A DNA stretch of 64,000 nt from Coturnix japonica (lineage: Eukaryota; Chordata; Aves; Galliformes; Phasianidae). Shown here piece after piece: positions 36,413 to 63,871 of the stretch; within the stretch, counting starts at the first letter, position 1, and each line of letters starts with the position of its first letter. The stretch spans positions 4,695,060 through 4,759,059 of the forward strand of contig NC_029542.1 in the NCBI RefSeq assembly GCF_001577835.2, written 5' to 3'. Both the position numbers and the translations under genes were made by a program. The notes beneath the pieces were generated by a model, which saw only the letters and a list, made by a program, of their open reading frames with translations, ran no database searches and was not told the DNA's origin.

Positions 36413-37740
36413 AAAACAGTCTGTAAATAACATACGTGTGTTGTCCATTTTGTACAGTAACTGGCGAAGACCAGGGCATGGTGCTGGCTGCAGGAGCCAG
36501 CTTGCCTTTCTGAAGCCTTTCTTAGTCTTCAGGGCTGAGCAAAGGTCACAGCTGCAAACTGAGGTGCAGGAGGCACCCTGCATTGCCAAGACCTGTGGGT
36601 CGGCTGCTGCTGTGCTGATTGCTTGGGAGAAAGGAACCACTTGATAGAGAAACATTTAGGCACTGGAAGGTCTACAGCTGGATGAAACAAAGCAAAAGAG
36701 AGTGATGCTGCATGCATGCCATCCTCCTGTCCCCATGGCCCAGCCTCTAGGTGACATAGGGTGGTAGTACCTGGGCTGGAGGCTGGGAGTATTGGGAGCC
36801 GCAAGCAGCAGAATATCTGGGAAAAGGTCTTGTTCCAATCTGTCTTTAGAAGAGAAGCATTACTTGAGCTGTTGCTATCTGCAGTTGGGCTGGATGGCAA
36901 GCCACCAAGGAACCACCCTGGGGAGGAAGCGTAACCTGGTGAGCACCACACTGATCACCTCCTGGGAGACCATAGATAGGCAGCTTTTCTCATGGTACTT
37001 TAGATACTTGAATTCTATTCCAAAACCAACAGAGCGGATCTGGCTGCTAGGTCTGTCGTAGATGCATCCTGAAAATTGTGGTTCCCTTCAGCAAGCAAAT
37101 GCCACTCAGGAGCTTGTGCCTTGCTTCTGCCAGCCTGGTTCTTCATCAGGCTGTTCACTGCCACAGGCAGCTGCACCTCCAGGCACACAGCTTCCTGAAA
37201 AGCAGACTGCAATCACTCTCCATGTCCTCCACCAATTCTGAGCTGCAGGTTGTGTTCCATGGTGCTCTGTTTGTCTGGTACAAGACACAAAAAGGATTAT
37301 ATGTGTCTCCGTACCCTGACTCCGCTGCAGCTGTGGGAAGAAAGGTGCTCCCTGCCCATTCTGTATGGCAGTACAGCCTGCTGCCAACGCCTCTTATTGC
37401 TTCTGCTGCTGCCCTCTCTAAATGCCTTTAACAACAGTGTTAGCCTTGATCTAATGACACATAGACACTTTATGGAAAAAAAAAAGTCTGCTCCATTGCC
37501 AGATCCAGCTGTGTCAGTGAGCTACAGAAAAGAAATAAACACCAGTGGAAAAAGCATGGTGCTTGACTCTGTTCATTTTTAATAGTCATCCTCTCAAAAT
37601 ACCTTACCACCTAGCTTCTGTTCGTGTCCTCATGGCTCACTTTAACTCTTGACATTCTCTCATGCACACTTAGGCAGAAAATAAAGAGGTCTTAGCTGCA
37701 TGTATCCATTTCAGAGCCAAAGTCTTCAATTGAATAAACT
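36413..37740 (+). other. RND2 3' UTR with clustered poly(A) signals
   Basis: AATAAA occurs at 37534-37539, 37679-37684 and 37733-37738 on the RND2 strand, so a 3' UTR of about 1.1-1.3 kb is likely. No coding homology is seen in this interval. Confidence 0.5.
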
Positions 37741-40700
37741 CTCATTCCATCCCGACTCATTCAATAGTAGGCAGCACTTGCAGCTTGTCTGTGCCTGATC
37801 CACCAGCCTGAGCTGACATGAGATGCCCTCATCCTCACTGTATTGCTAGCTGCAAGTGAAGATGGCTTTCACCTAATATTTTGTATCTCCTATCCTGCCC
37901 AGGGCTCAGACTTCATCTGCATCACAAAGACTTTTTAGGAAACTGGAACAGCTGAGTTGCCAGCACAAGAAAATTTTGAGCAATAGCTGAACACTGTTGT
38001 AATAGGCATAGATTCAGCATGCAGCTTGATATTCTGGCAATCACTTCTCTTTGGGCTTGATGGACTATAAAGAATAGTTGGCCTCCCACAGTGGTTCATT
38101 TAAACAGACTTTTCAAAGGAGCCTCTCTTCCTCTCTCTCCATCTTTAGAGGAATAAGCGTGCTGAAACAGGAAGCAAAATGAAAAGTAGAGAAAAGAGAG
38201 AGAGAGAAATGGATGGATGGATGGAAGGGAAGAAGAGCCACAGACACAGAAAAGCCCAAATAAAGCCACTCCTGGGTCCCTGCTCCTCCACACTCAACCA
38301 GCAGCTTGCCTGGGAGCAATTAGGGAGACTTCTTATATGGATATGTGTGGGAGTAGAAGGAAAAAAAGGATGAATGCATTTTCTGTTTTTTTCCTTTGGA
38401 CATCTGTCTATCTGGCAACAGGTACTTTTCCCACAGATAATCCTCTTTTCTATCTGTACATAGAATTGGAACACTTTTAGGCTGCTTAAGCTGAACCCGA
38501 ATGGTCTGTTCCTGCTTGGTGGGTCTGGGTGAATGTTCTCTTCCAATTAACTTCATTCTGCATTGGTTACCTTGCTCCTAGAGCTACTGATGGACAGGTA
38601 AGTCAGAGGTTCTTAACACCACCAAGCAAAACAGAAGCCCTTCCAATTTTTCCAAATGATGCCAAGCATAGCAAGGAAGCTGCTGGTCCTCCCCAGTCCC
38701 TTGGTGCTGATAACAGATTTCCAGCCCAGGAGGGACACTTCGCTCTTGCTTTATAAAGGCTGCTGAGTTACCCCATGTGCTGAGAAAAGTGCATTTGTGT
38801 GCACTGGCCTCATTTACAACAACACCATTGTCTGCAGCCGCTGAGCCCAGGCTGCCCCAGCTAATTAGCATGGAGAAATCAGCATTCTTGCTGCACCCCT
38901 GGTGTCACCCGGGGAAGAGGGACAGGCTGCCAAGCAGCTTCCCAGAGCTGTGCCCCTGTGCCAGAGGGAGGACTCTTCTCCTGCTTTTGTGCAGGGCTTT
39001 GTAGGTTTACATTCGCAGTAGGACACAGGAACTTCTGCTTGCTGAAAGCAAGCAGGTCAGGGTGAGCTGCTGCAGCACCTGGGACATGGCAGAGCTGGTG
39101 TTAAGTGCTTGGTCTAGGACTGCAGCAAGCAAGGCCAACAAGGAGCCTCTAGCTTTTTTTTTTTTTCCCCATCTCACAGTACAGCTGACAACCAAGTTAT
39201 TCAGGCTGCTGGAGCCTGTCCAAACATCTTTTATCCTAGCTGCATTCTGCTTATTTAGGGATAAAGAGATCCCAAAAGCTTTGATAAAGCTGCCCATCAC
39301 CTGCACAGGCTTCTTATTGACGAGGTCACCAGAAGAGCACATCTGCATGCCCCTTTTCTACTTCCTAGATCAAATGAAAACAGAAAGAAAAGTCTTCTTT
39401 CTTATTCTAAAGAGAGAAGCTCCTGGAGCAAGGGGAACATGGAAAGCCCCATGGACTGTGCCAGCAGCTCTTTGATTAGTATTGCCAGCACACACTTGAA
39501 CAGATGCACATATGGTTTCCTGGCTATAGAGACGGACAATTCAGATTTCGTTACCCCTCCCCTTCAGCTCCCAAGAGTAGTATTAACCACAGGACACACC
39601 ACACAAACCTCTGTGTAACACAGAAAAGTCTTCATACAGCTGTGCTCAGCAGCTCAAGGAAGGGGACACAGAACAGTCTGAAGTCACTCCTAAAATCAAG
39701 CCCATTGGTTCTGGGAAAGAGGGCTGAGGCTCCACCAGGCTTTAAATATTGGCTGCACTCTTATGGTAGTGGCCTTAGAATCACATGGGCAGCATAAGGA
39801 ACAATCCACACAAGCAAGAAAACAGTTTCCCTTTGCTCCAACAGCAAACACCCCAAGCAATCGTTATAGCAAACTCTTCTTCAGAATATTCCACATTGAT
39901 CCAATTCAAATGTTTATGTCTTAATCAGTGACAGACGTAATACAACTCACACAAAGTTATTACTGCACAAACCCTGAAGAGCCTGTTTGTAGTCCCAGGA
40001 CCATAGTATGATTCCCAAGGAAAGAAAGCACACACCTTGCAAGACGCAGGGAGAGGATAGAACCCTGTCCTGCTCAGCTTCAGCTTGCATCCAGTGAGCC
40101 TGGTGAGTTCACAAGCATTCACCATGCTGAATCATTCTGACTGTGCAAAAGGTTTCAGAATATCAACATAATAAAACTGTCAGGCCCAAGATGAAAATAT
40201 TTCAACAAAACACCAACAGTAACTATAGGAAGACACTGAATATTTATTTGATTTACCATTAACTCAAGTGACAAGTCAGATGAGTGTTCTAATTGCATCC
40301 ATGAATAAGCTGCTCTCATGAATGGCTTCAGATCTGCAAGGAAATAATCCTTTGTGAATTGATCCTAATGCACAGAGAAGCTTTTAAAGAGTAATCAAAT
40401 TTAGCAAAAAGCTGTATGTGTAGTCATTGCTGCTCTTCAGCAGTATTAGTAGGTCACATACTCAAATAGGTGTAACCTCACAGAATTCAAAAGGAATGCT
40501 TTTCCAAATAAGAGGCACGCACACAGAAGATTGCCTGTAGCAGCACAACAAGGTTACAAAAAAATACCCTTTTGGGACAAAAATCTGCTGTCTCAAAACA
40601 AACCAGTCTGCATTCCCAGGAACTCTCCATGAATCAGTGAAGTCTCATGAATGTTTGCTCCTCTGTGGGGCTGTATAGAGCAGGATCCCACCCAGGCAAT

Positions 40701-42150
40701 GCAGCCCTGTTGGAGCCAACCCAGCTTTCCTTCTGCAAGCTCTGTGTCACACAAATCCTCTCCAGTTCTGTGTCAGGAGCAAGCAGCCAGAGAAGAGGTG
40801 GCTAACTCAGAGTCCCCATATATTAAGGACACATTTTTTGCATCAAAACCCTCTTCCAAATGAAAATGACTAAGTGAAGCTGCAAGGCAGGGACCACAAG
40901 CTAAAGAGTTCCTGCTCTTTACAACTTCAAGTGGAAAAGAAAGAAGGTTTAGGAAGGCAAAATTTGCATTCCTGACACCTCCCACTGCATGAGGCTGGAC
41001 TTCAGACATTTTATAAGCAATTCATAAAAGAGCAGAACAAATCAGGGAGACACTTGATAAAATCAATTTAAACACTGCAATATTTATAAACATATTTTTA
41101 TGTAAGTTTCCAAAGATAATCTAGCACCATTCAAGAACCAAACAATGATCTGAGATAATCTATAAGTTTTTATTATGATTTTTTTTAAACAACTTTATGA
41201 AAACAGGTTCTGAAGGTACAGAACTATTTTTTGAAGTTGAACTGCTTAGAAACAAAGAAGCAATATAGTTTCTTCCATAAAAAGCAATACATCTCTTCAG
41301 TTTCATTCTGCAGACAGGGACTATTAGGAACAGATTCTTACAAAGCTTATTGTAAGTCACCAGGATACTAAAGTGCCTCTTAATTATCTCTTCCTAGTTG
41401 CCACGTACACTCTCAAAAGAACATGACGCTGGCAAAGGCTTGTTGTTTTAAGAATTTCTTTGTTTTAGGAATCAAGTACAAGCTGTATAGGTCACTTGTG
41501 TGGTCACACAGTTTAAACTGATATCGAAGTGTCTTAACTACAGGGGTGCTGTTCATAGTTTTCAGAACAGCTATAGTCCACGGCCTAAGATTATCCATGC
41601 ACTGGTAACCACAAAATAGTGTTTCTTCATATCGATATTCAGGATACTTAGGCAAAATGAAAATGTAAAGATTATTTGTGAATGCAAGTGTATTTTAATT
41701 CAAGCTGAGCCCAGTATTAGTCTTGTAAATAAGTATTCTTCCAGGATGTCCTTAAATATATAGGCAGAAACTGTCTGGGATGGTAAATAATTCATCACTG
41801 TTTCTCTGAGGAGGCCACATTATATATTTTTTTCTTCCCTTCCCCCTCACCTCACCCCAATTTGGGTTTTAACTTCTTTTATTTATTTTACACGAGTTTT
41901 AAATGACTGTTTTGAGATTAGAAATGTTAATCTTTAAAGAACAAAATGGCAACAAAGATGGTAACTTTCTTTATACAGTAATATTAACAATAAAAATACT
42001 TAAGTAACAAATATGTACTTATTAATTCTGAGAAAGAATACTACAAGCACATAATCTCTGCACATTACTTAAAAGTCCATAGTTCTTAAAACAATTACTC
42101 AAGTATCAGTACTGATAAGAACTCCTGTGCAACAGAAAATGAACTGCAGA
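37741..42150. other. Convergent RND2/BRCA1 interval including BRCA1 3' UTR
   Basis: No gene is seen between the RND2 poly(A) cluster and the BRCA1 stop. For the minus strand, AATAAA-type signals (TTTATT on plus) lie at 41882-41887 and 41169-41174, so BRCA1 3' UTRs of about 0.3 or 1 kb are plausible. A GGAT short tandem (about 38211-38226) and a purine tract (about 38160-38210) are the only simple repeats noticed. Confidence 0.45.
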
Positions 42151-56542
<14,392 letters not shown>

Positions 56543-56724
56543 CTTTCAGACCCCAAAACACTCTACAAACAAACAAAAAGTAACCAGCATTATTTCTTAT
56601 CTGTTGCATTCAATGATCATACTTTCTCCCAAATGTCTTTCCTATGATACATAAAATTACATAGGCCAACTGTATCCTGGGCTGCATCAACGTAGGGGTT
56701 GTTGTTGGATGAGACTGTCCTTGG

Positions 56725-56999
56725 CCAAGTAGTGTCAGGACAAGGTAGAATAAGTCAGGTAGAAAAAATAAGGTTTAATACCAAAAGGAAAGATTTAGGT
56801 CAGATGTGAGGAAGAAATTCATTACTCAGAGGTGCTGAGGTCCTGGTGCTACTGGTCAGAGCAGTGTGGGTGCCCCATCCCTGGAGGTGCCCAAGGTCAG
56901 GCTGGATGCGACCCAGGGCAGCCTGATTTGGTGCGGGGCACCCAGCTCGTGGCAGGGGCTACAAAGTCCCACCCAAGCCAACCATTCTATGATTCTATC
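56725..56999 (+). repeat. CR1 LINE 3'-end fragment in BRCA1 intron 1
   Basis: A recognisable CR1 tail: 'tcaggacaagg', 'agatttaggtcagatgtgag', 'gtgggtgccccatccctgga', 'gcagcctgatttggtg', 'cattctatgattctat'. It is about 275 bp, antisense to BRCA1, and lies 180 bp from coding exon 2 and about 180 bp from the proposed exon 1. Confidence 0.92.
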
Positions 57000-57175
57000 T
57001 TGACCAAGGCACATTCAGTTCAAATCCATCCAGCCTCACAGACCGAGGCAAACCAAACCAGGCTGACGGCAGCGGCATTCAGCAGCAATTCAGCAGCCGA
57101 GCCCACAAACACAGCCGAGAGCGGACGGAGCTTTCAATGCAGATGCGGCCACAAAGGAGCAGCAGCAGCACTGAC

Positions 57176-57380
57176 CTGAGGAACCCCGGGCACCGTCCGG
57201 AAGCGATCACCACACACGTACAGCGCACCCCAGAACAAAGCCAAGCGCTGCAGGCATCGCGCGGCGGCACCTCAGGGCTCTGCAGCAGAAAAGGCCCCAG
57301 AAACAGCCGGCTCCGAAACGAGCGAACAGCCGGCTCCGAAACGAGCGAACAGCCGGCTCCGCTCCTCGGCCGCCTCTAGC
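57176..57380 (-). other. BRCA1: Proposed BRCA1 non-coding exon 1
   Basis: On the minus strand a strong donor CTCAG|GTCAGT lies at 57176/57175, at the edge of a GC-rich block and between the CR1 copy and the divergent promoter. BRCA1 genes have a non-coding first exon. The 5' limit is a guess; the 23-bp minisatellite would be inside or just upstream of it. Confidence 0.4.
57302..57361. repeat. 23-bp minisatellite at the BRCA1 5' end
   Basis: The unit AACAGCCGGCTCCGAAACGAGCG is present twice exactly (57302-57324, 57325-57347), and a third copy is cut after 14 bp (57348-57361). Identical copies suggest recent expansion or copy-number variability. Confidence 0.93.
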
Positions 57381-57868
57381 GCGTCACATTTCGCGCCCTT
57401 TCTGTTAATGCAGACACCGACGCATTAGAGAACCAATCCTGAGCTCAGTTTGTATCACGTGGTCCCAGAGGCACCATCCTATTCGCTTATTTTCTGGAGC
57501 CTGTCGTTCCCTATCCGGCCACAGTGAGGCGGGACAGGAAAGAGCGTGTTTGATTGGTTGTGCCGGACTGCCCTGCTCCGGAAGAGGAAGGGCATTGTGG
57601 GAGTCTCGGAAGTGCGTGCCTGCTGGCACGATGCCCGCCCACTTATTTCCGGCCTCCCTGGTTGTGTTTATTGTTGTCGTTTTAGCGCACCTGGTTCCGC
57701 CCCTCCCGCCCAATCAGAGCGGCGAGGCGGATGAGAGGCAGGCCAGAGAGCCAATAACATCGCGCGAAGTACGAGGCGCTTGTCTAAGCCAGTCCGCCAT
57801 GTTAGGGATGTCGCTCTGCTGAGGAGGGGGTTTCTGCGGTGGGGGCTGTCGCTGGAGCCCAGCGGGCG
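57381..57868. promoter_or_regulatory. Divergent BRCA1-NBR1 promoter
   Basis: A GC-rich, TATA-less region between the two divergent genes. CCAAT boxes are at 57433-57437 (+), 57553-57557 (reverse), 57710-57714 (+) and 57751-57755 (+). ETS-type sites are CCGGAAG (57578-57584) and CGGAAGTG (57607-57614). A possible donor GGGCG|GTGAGC after 57868 may end an NBR1 5'-UTR exon. In mammals BRCA1 also shares a divergent promoter (with NBR2/NBR1). Confidence 0.65.
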
Positions 57869-57998
57869 GTGAGCGGCCCTGACTGCCCATCCGTTCCTTC
57901 ATCCCTCCCGCCAGAGCTGGGCCAGCGGGTGACTACGGGCCAGGGCTGCCTGGTGGGGCTGCCTGACAGGGCTTCCCTTGCTTCCCGAGGAGCGCGGC

Positions 57999-60900
57999 AT
58001 GGAGCCGCAAGTGAATCTTCGCGTCACCTGCCGCGGGGAAACCCAGAGCTTCCTGGTGTCAGATACAGCGCACACGACGTGGGCCGATGTGGAAGCCATG
58101 GTGAGCACTGCGCCGCTTCTCTCTCGGCTTCCAGCGCTGTTGCTCATCTTACGGGGCGTTAAAATTAGTCTTTTTTCAATCTGCTGTGGACTCTTGCTTT
58201 GTTTTTTGAGTTGACGGTAACTTTGTTTTCTAGTTAAAATAATGTGGAAGAACTTGTTCTAGATAGAGTTTCGTACAGGTTAAGTTTTTTTTGTGTGTGC
58301 GTGTTCTAATCCATGATTATGCGTTTTACGGCTGTCCTGTTGTAAAGCGCGATTTGTTTTGCTTCTCTCCCATTCTTCAGTTCATTCAGGTAGGCACGGT
58401 TGGGTAACGCTCATCTGTTGCTTATAGAGCATCCTCATGGTTTTGTTGTTCCCTGGGTTATCTAGTAGCTAATACACTGTTTGCTAAAGCTTTTGCTTAA
58501 ATGTTCATTTCTGGTTCTAGTTATTGCAGACTCTTCTGTTGGATGAAGTTTAATCAGTGCAATAAATATTCTGTTGGTTATGATGTAGTGACAGTGTTGT
58601 TATTTATTCTGCAGCAATTCTTCTCTTTTTCTTGTTTGTTTGCTTTTAGTTTATTCACCAAGTTGCATCTTACCATTGTTTTTATTTTCTCTCAAATTCT
58701 TTTTTAGCTAAAATAATATATACGGTGGGATATTCTTATGTGAGGACTTACTCAGATTCTAAACCTAAGCTGTATGATGCTTTCCTGGCTGTATTTCCGC
58801 CTTCAAGAAGAGGTGTTAGTTCAGTCTTAAAGTAGTTGTTGATGGGTAGGCTGTGTAGGAATGTTTGAGTGGGTTTGTGTTCTACTTGCATCAGAGCTGG
58901 AAGCAGATTGCTTTTAATCCTTGGTGCTCAAAGAACGAGTGTGCTTAGTTGAGGCATGAGCCCCTATTGCATTAGGGTTATTTCTCTAACCAAGGATGAT
59001 CCTGCACTTTGCAGTGTTTCATGGTAGTACTAGCTAAACTATTTCTTGTGTTTTACTGCATTAGTAAATATGTCTGGTGCTTAAAAAGGACAGGCAAATT
59101 TATGGCTGTAGCTTGAGTTCTGGGGAACAACTTATGGTGCAGAGATATATTTAAATCGGCATTTTTTTCACGATGAATTTGTTCTCTCATTGCACTCCCA
59201 AAATTAATTTGGGCTATATCACTGAAAGGACCCACCAGTCACCTATAAATTCTGCAATAGAGGTAGCTCTTGTGAGGCTGTCTTGTGAGAGACATCTACT
59301 GTCTTCCAGATGGCTAGAGGTCTTTTGTTAGAACCAGGCTGACAGAATATGCCTCAAGTAGAGCGGACTTGGAGAAGTGCGGTTTGTGTGTAAAAAATGC
59401 ACATGGGCCTCAAAGTCTTATTCAACATTACAGTTACTTTTGTTTACAGTTCATTTAATATTGTGAATTCTGCTCTGTTAATACAATATAGCTATTTGGA
59501 TTTGTTGTTCTTATTTGGAAATGCATCATGGGTTTATGTGTTCAGGCGTACAGTGAATCTGCCAGGGAGTAGTAGAATGTAAAATTCCTCTCATCTTAAC
59601 TTGCATTTGTTCTAGTTTCTCAAAATTCAGGTAGGTTTGTCAGGGGAAAGAAAGGCTGCTTGTCAGTACCAGGTGTTGTTTAATGCACAAGCTAGTGTTC
59701 AAAGATTGTTGGCTTTAGCCTCTGTAAATTGCAGTGTTTTCCATGACTGAGTTCATTAACCCTGAGCAAGTCCCTTTACCATGTAAAGGCTATTCTGTGA
59801 TCTTGATTTGCTGGGTAAACGTTAACTAGAGAAGCTGGAACACTAAATAAATGATTTTCTGCTTTTCACTGTGGCAAGTTGGTAAAAAGTGGGGTTTAGG
59901 GAAGACGCTGGGAAGAGTTTTTTAACTCCAGAAGAACAGACTTTGTAAAACTGAAACTGAGAGGGAAGGGACCTTTTTTTTTTTTCCTGTTAATGGTCAT
60001 GATTAACTGAAATCTGCTGGAGGCCTGTCTCATTGACTTTGTTTTAATTTTTCTTCTTTTGCTTGCAGGTTAAAGTTTCATTTGACCTGGATGACATTCA
60101 GATAAAATACATTGATGAGGATAATGATGAGGTATAATGCTGCCCCTGTCCCCCTCTCCCCTCCCATCTCTGAAATACAACTGCTGTGAACCTTTATGCC
60201 TCTTATAGTCAGTCTTTCTGGAGCATATATTTTGCAGAGGTGGTGAGCTTTGTCCCTTTGAGAAAAAATGTAACTGATAGTCTCTTGGTTTCACTCTTAA
60301 TGTAGCATTCCTAATTTCAAACAGAAGCTATTGCTTCTGTTTTTAACACCAGTATAACCCTACAGAAACAGTTAGTGTTTCTTTGTGTTCTGAGGAATGG
60401 GAAGTTCTGTTGAGGAATTTTTAGTTTTTTTAAATTATTATTTTATCAGAGTAAAGTACTTGTAACTGCTTGTGTCCGAAGCCACAATAAAGCCCTGTCT
60501 CTTCAATCTACGCTCATTCTTCTGAGATCCCCTGGCATTAGCCCATGTTTACTTCAGTGATCTGGTATACTCAAATCCCCTGCTTATTTTATGTGAATGC
60601 TATAATCTGCAAGCAGATTACTGACTCAGAAGGCAAATTAGTTACTTCCAGTTGTCCTTGTTGAGTAACTTCCTGTTTGTCATAACTTTGACCTCATTCT
60701 TTCTGCTTATCTGGAGTTTAGATTGGAATGTAGCTGTCAAACAGAACAGAGTTGCTGAGCAGTCTGAGCTCTACAGATAGATTTGCCGCTTGGCTAGATT
60801 GCAGAGATGAGGATTTAACAAACAAAAAACCAAAACAAAACAAAATTCCTAATGGGAAATGTCAGGACACTTCCAGAAACATTGCAGGGAAAGATTCTGT

Positions 60901-63871
60901 CCTTATTTTCCAGCCTTTATTTCTTTCCTTGTCAACATGTATGTATACTTGTTTAATGTGTGTGTCTGCTCAAGATCTCTTTCATTTGCTAATAGAGTAA
61001 ATATTAGAATTATGTAATGCTGTAGCAATTAAATGACTCCTTGTATGAATAACTTCTTTATGCAAATTTTGATTTAAAAAAGAAAAAAGAGCACCTGTAG
61101 CAGATTGTGTTGCCTGGTTTGTGATCAAGAACACATAAGTGTTGCATTCTTGGTATTAACAGCAACTGGGTCCAACCTCTGTTTAATTGCGTAGGAAGCC
61201 TTGTGATAGCAACACTGGTTTACTTCTGCTGAGTGAGACCATGCTTATTCTGGGTGCCAGTGGAGCCAGGGGCCTTGCTGGTGGTGCAAACCTAATAAAG
61301 AACGTGATCTAGTCCAAAACGCTTCAGCATTGGTTAATAATTAAACATTGCAGCAATAACAAAAATCTGAAAGAATGATAGGTACCTAAGAAACTGAATA
61401 AAAGTACATTTACCTTGTAAGCACGTTGATTTCTAGAACTACAAAAATAATTAACAGGCTGTTACTCATTATTATTTCTCTTTACAGGTTTCTGTGAATA
61501 GCAAAGGTAAGCTGCTGTTTTATTGAACTAAAACCAGGCTTGTTGATAGACTTCAGCTGTTACTGTAGGGAGAAACAGCTGAGAAACCTTGCTTGTTGAA
61601 ATTTCATACATGCTTGTGTGTCAAATTCTTCCCAGCAGAAGAAAATGTATGATACATTGTAACTGTTTGTTTGTTTGTTTATTTATTTATTTTTTATGAG
61701 TGAGTTAATGGAATGTTAACTCTAATAAAGGCTACATGCCTTTCCTTGGTGCCACATGTGCAGCAGCTACTTTAAAATAATTTATTGAAGGTGTGGAGGG
61801 AATTCCTAGAAGAAAGGGTTCTTAAATGCTGTATGCTAAATTTACGTGTATTTGATGTAGGAAACATTCACATGTTTCTCTTTTCTTTTCAGAGGAATAT
61901 GAAGAAGCTCTGAAGGTAACTGGTCTCTGAATTTTTCAGTATATTCAGCTTTCTAATGAGGATTGTTGTAGCTGAAAAAATAGCGTTATCTAGCATGTGG
62001 AGCTCACATGCTATATATAGCATGTAGCTCAGTTTTCCTGCTTTGGATGATAGTTTGAATATTTTGCTACGCTTTAGTCCAGCCAGGCCGATTTTGACAT
62101 GGTATTAATTATTTGAGTATATTGTGGTTCAGGGCTGTAAGCATACAGTGAACAATCACTGACTTCATCAAACATGCAGTAATGCCATGTTTGGAGGTAC
62201 TCGGCTCTTACGAGATCCATTTAAAAATTTAGCTGTGCGCTTTGCAGTGTTATACTCTCTGGCAATAAAACTTCCTTTCATGTTAAGAGCTTAGTTACTT
62301 CATCAACAGGTTGTTGTTGGTTTTTTTTTTTTTTTTTTTCTAGACCAAATAAGGATTGCATTCCTTTGAATTGTACAGCACTAGTGCTTTCAGAACTTAT
62401 GGTTTGCATTTCTAATCTGAAAATAATGCATGAAAACTTATTTCAGGTTCCTTGTGAGATTTTCTGTTGTTTACTGGCTTTATGTAAACAGCTTTATTGT
62501 AGATTTTAGAACTGCTGCAGAATATTTGCCTAATAAACTTATTTGTAGTGATCTTTCTAATAAGCATATTGGTTACAAGGCAGAATATAAGAAGCTTGGT
62601 CTGTCACTCAATTTTTCATGTCTTTTGCTGTTCCTTTCCTACCCCCCTCTTCCATCCTTGCCTCTCTGGTGCACTATAATGCTGTATTTTTACATGATTT
62701 TGTATTTTGGTTTTAAGTGGAATAAATATGGTAAATTGTGTTTATTTAGATTGCTGTTAAACAAGGAAATCAGCTACAGATGAATGTGTATGAAGAAAAC
62801 TCTCCTCTGAAAGAAGCTTCATCTTGTTCTTGGCAACTGCATGAAAAAACAGTCACTGAGAAGTTGGCAGTTCTTAAAGATGAGCTGACAGCTCAGGTAG
62901 GATGAAGACCTGGATTATATTCTCATTAAAACAAAGAATTGGAACGTTATTCATTTCATAGCCTGATTATCCTTTTTTCCCATTTGTTAAAAAACTAAGC
63001 TCACAAATTGGTCCTTGTAGCTACCAGAATGTGGCCATTGAAGGTCACAACACTGTTTGAATATCTATAAGAGGATGTTTTGATGCTATATTTAGAGGTT
63101 CATTCTTTTTGACGATTATGAATATCTTGATAAATAAAACGGTCTCCTGAAGGTCTGATTTGCCTTCTAGCAATTTTTGTTTGACTCAGTTGCTTTGGCT
63201 TCGATGTTTAATTGTATGTGAATGCAAATAAGGCAGAAATCTTTCAGGAAAACTTTAGTGGCTTCCTTGTCTGACTTTCCTGCTGTTTTCTAAAGAGCCT
63301 GAAATCTTTATTTTAAAAAACACTTGAGGAGAGAGCTATTTCAAAGTGGTTGCTATGCTGAAAGTGTGGTTTGGTTGGCTGGTTTGTTTTACAGTTCCAT
63401 GTATTTGATGTGTTTGACTTTTTTTTTCCCTCCCTTCACCAGCAAAAGTTAAATCACAGTAGAACAGGAAGAACAAATCAAAGCCCTCCAGAATGGTTTA
63501 CTAGCTACTTGGAAACTGTAAGTGTATTTTCTTTTGCATAATCCCTTAAGAGTGTTAAAATTTGAGAGGTTTTGGGTGGAATTGATACCTGTGATGCCTT
63601 GTAAAATCAGTATCTTGAATCTCCATCTTAGTGATGATTTTTTTCCTCTTCAGTTCAGGGAGCAAGTGGTGAAGGAAACTGTTGAGCAACTAGAACAGAA
63701 GCTATACGAGAAGCTTATTCATCACAATCAGTCTTCAGACTTCTCTGAGAGCTCTATTACAGCAGCACCTCCTGGTTCAGAGACCCAAACAAAGAATGGT
63801 AATCAACGTGACTGGCTGATCTCCTGCTGCAACTGCCAGGATCGAATTGTTGGAGTTCGCTACCAGTGCAG
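57999..63871 (+). CDS. NBR1: NBR1 autophagy receptor, 5' part (runs off the window)
   Basis: Seven coding exons are seen: 57999-58100, 60069-60131, 61488-61506, 61893-61915, 62750-62896, 63443-63517 and 63654-63871. The product starts MEPQVNLRVTC and forms a PB1 domain over about the first 85 residues (TTWADVEAMVKVSFDL, IQIKYIDEDNDE, EEYEEALKIAVKQGNQLQM). This includes the acidic OPCA-type cluster used to bind p62/SQSTM1. Then come a variable linker, PPEWFTSYLETFREQVVKE and the start of the ZZ zinc finger (CCNCQDRIVGVRYQC). Human NBR1 also has a second coiled coil, an FW domain, LIR and UBA, which must lie beyond 64000. NBR1 is a selective autophagy cargo receptor for ubiquitinated proteins and peroxisomes. 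The two tiny exons (19 and 23 bp) keep the frame only together. The 1968-bp first intron holds nothing I recognise. Confidence 0.96.

Noticed and set aside
61660-61695. TTTG/TTTA short tandem in NBR1 intron
   Set aside because: Simple repeat of low complexity, common in introns, with no link to a splice site or exon.
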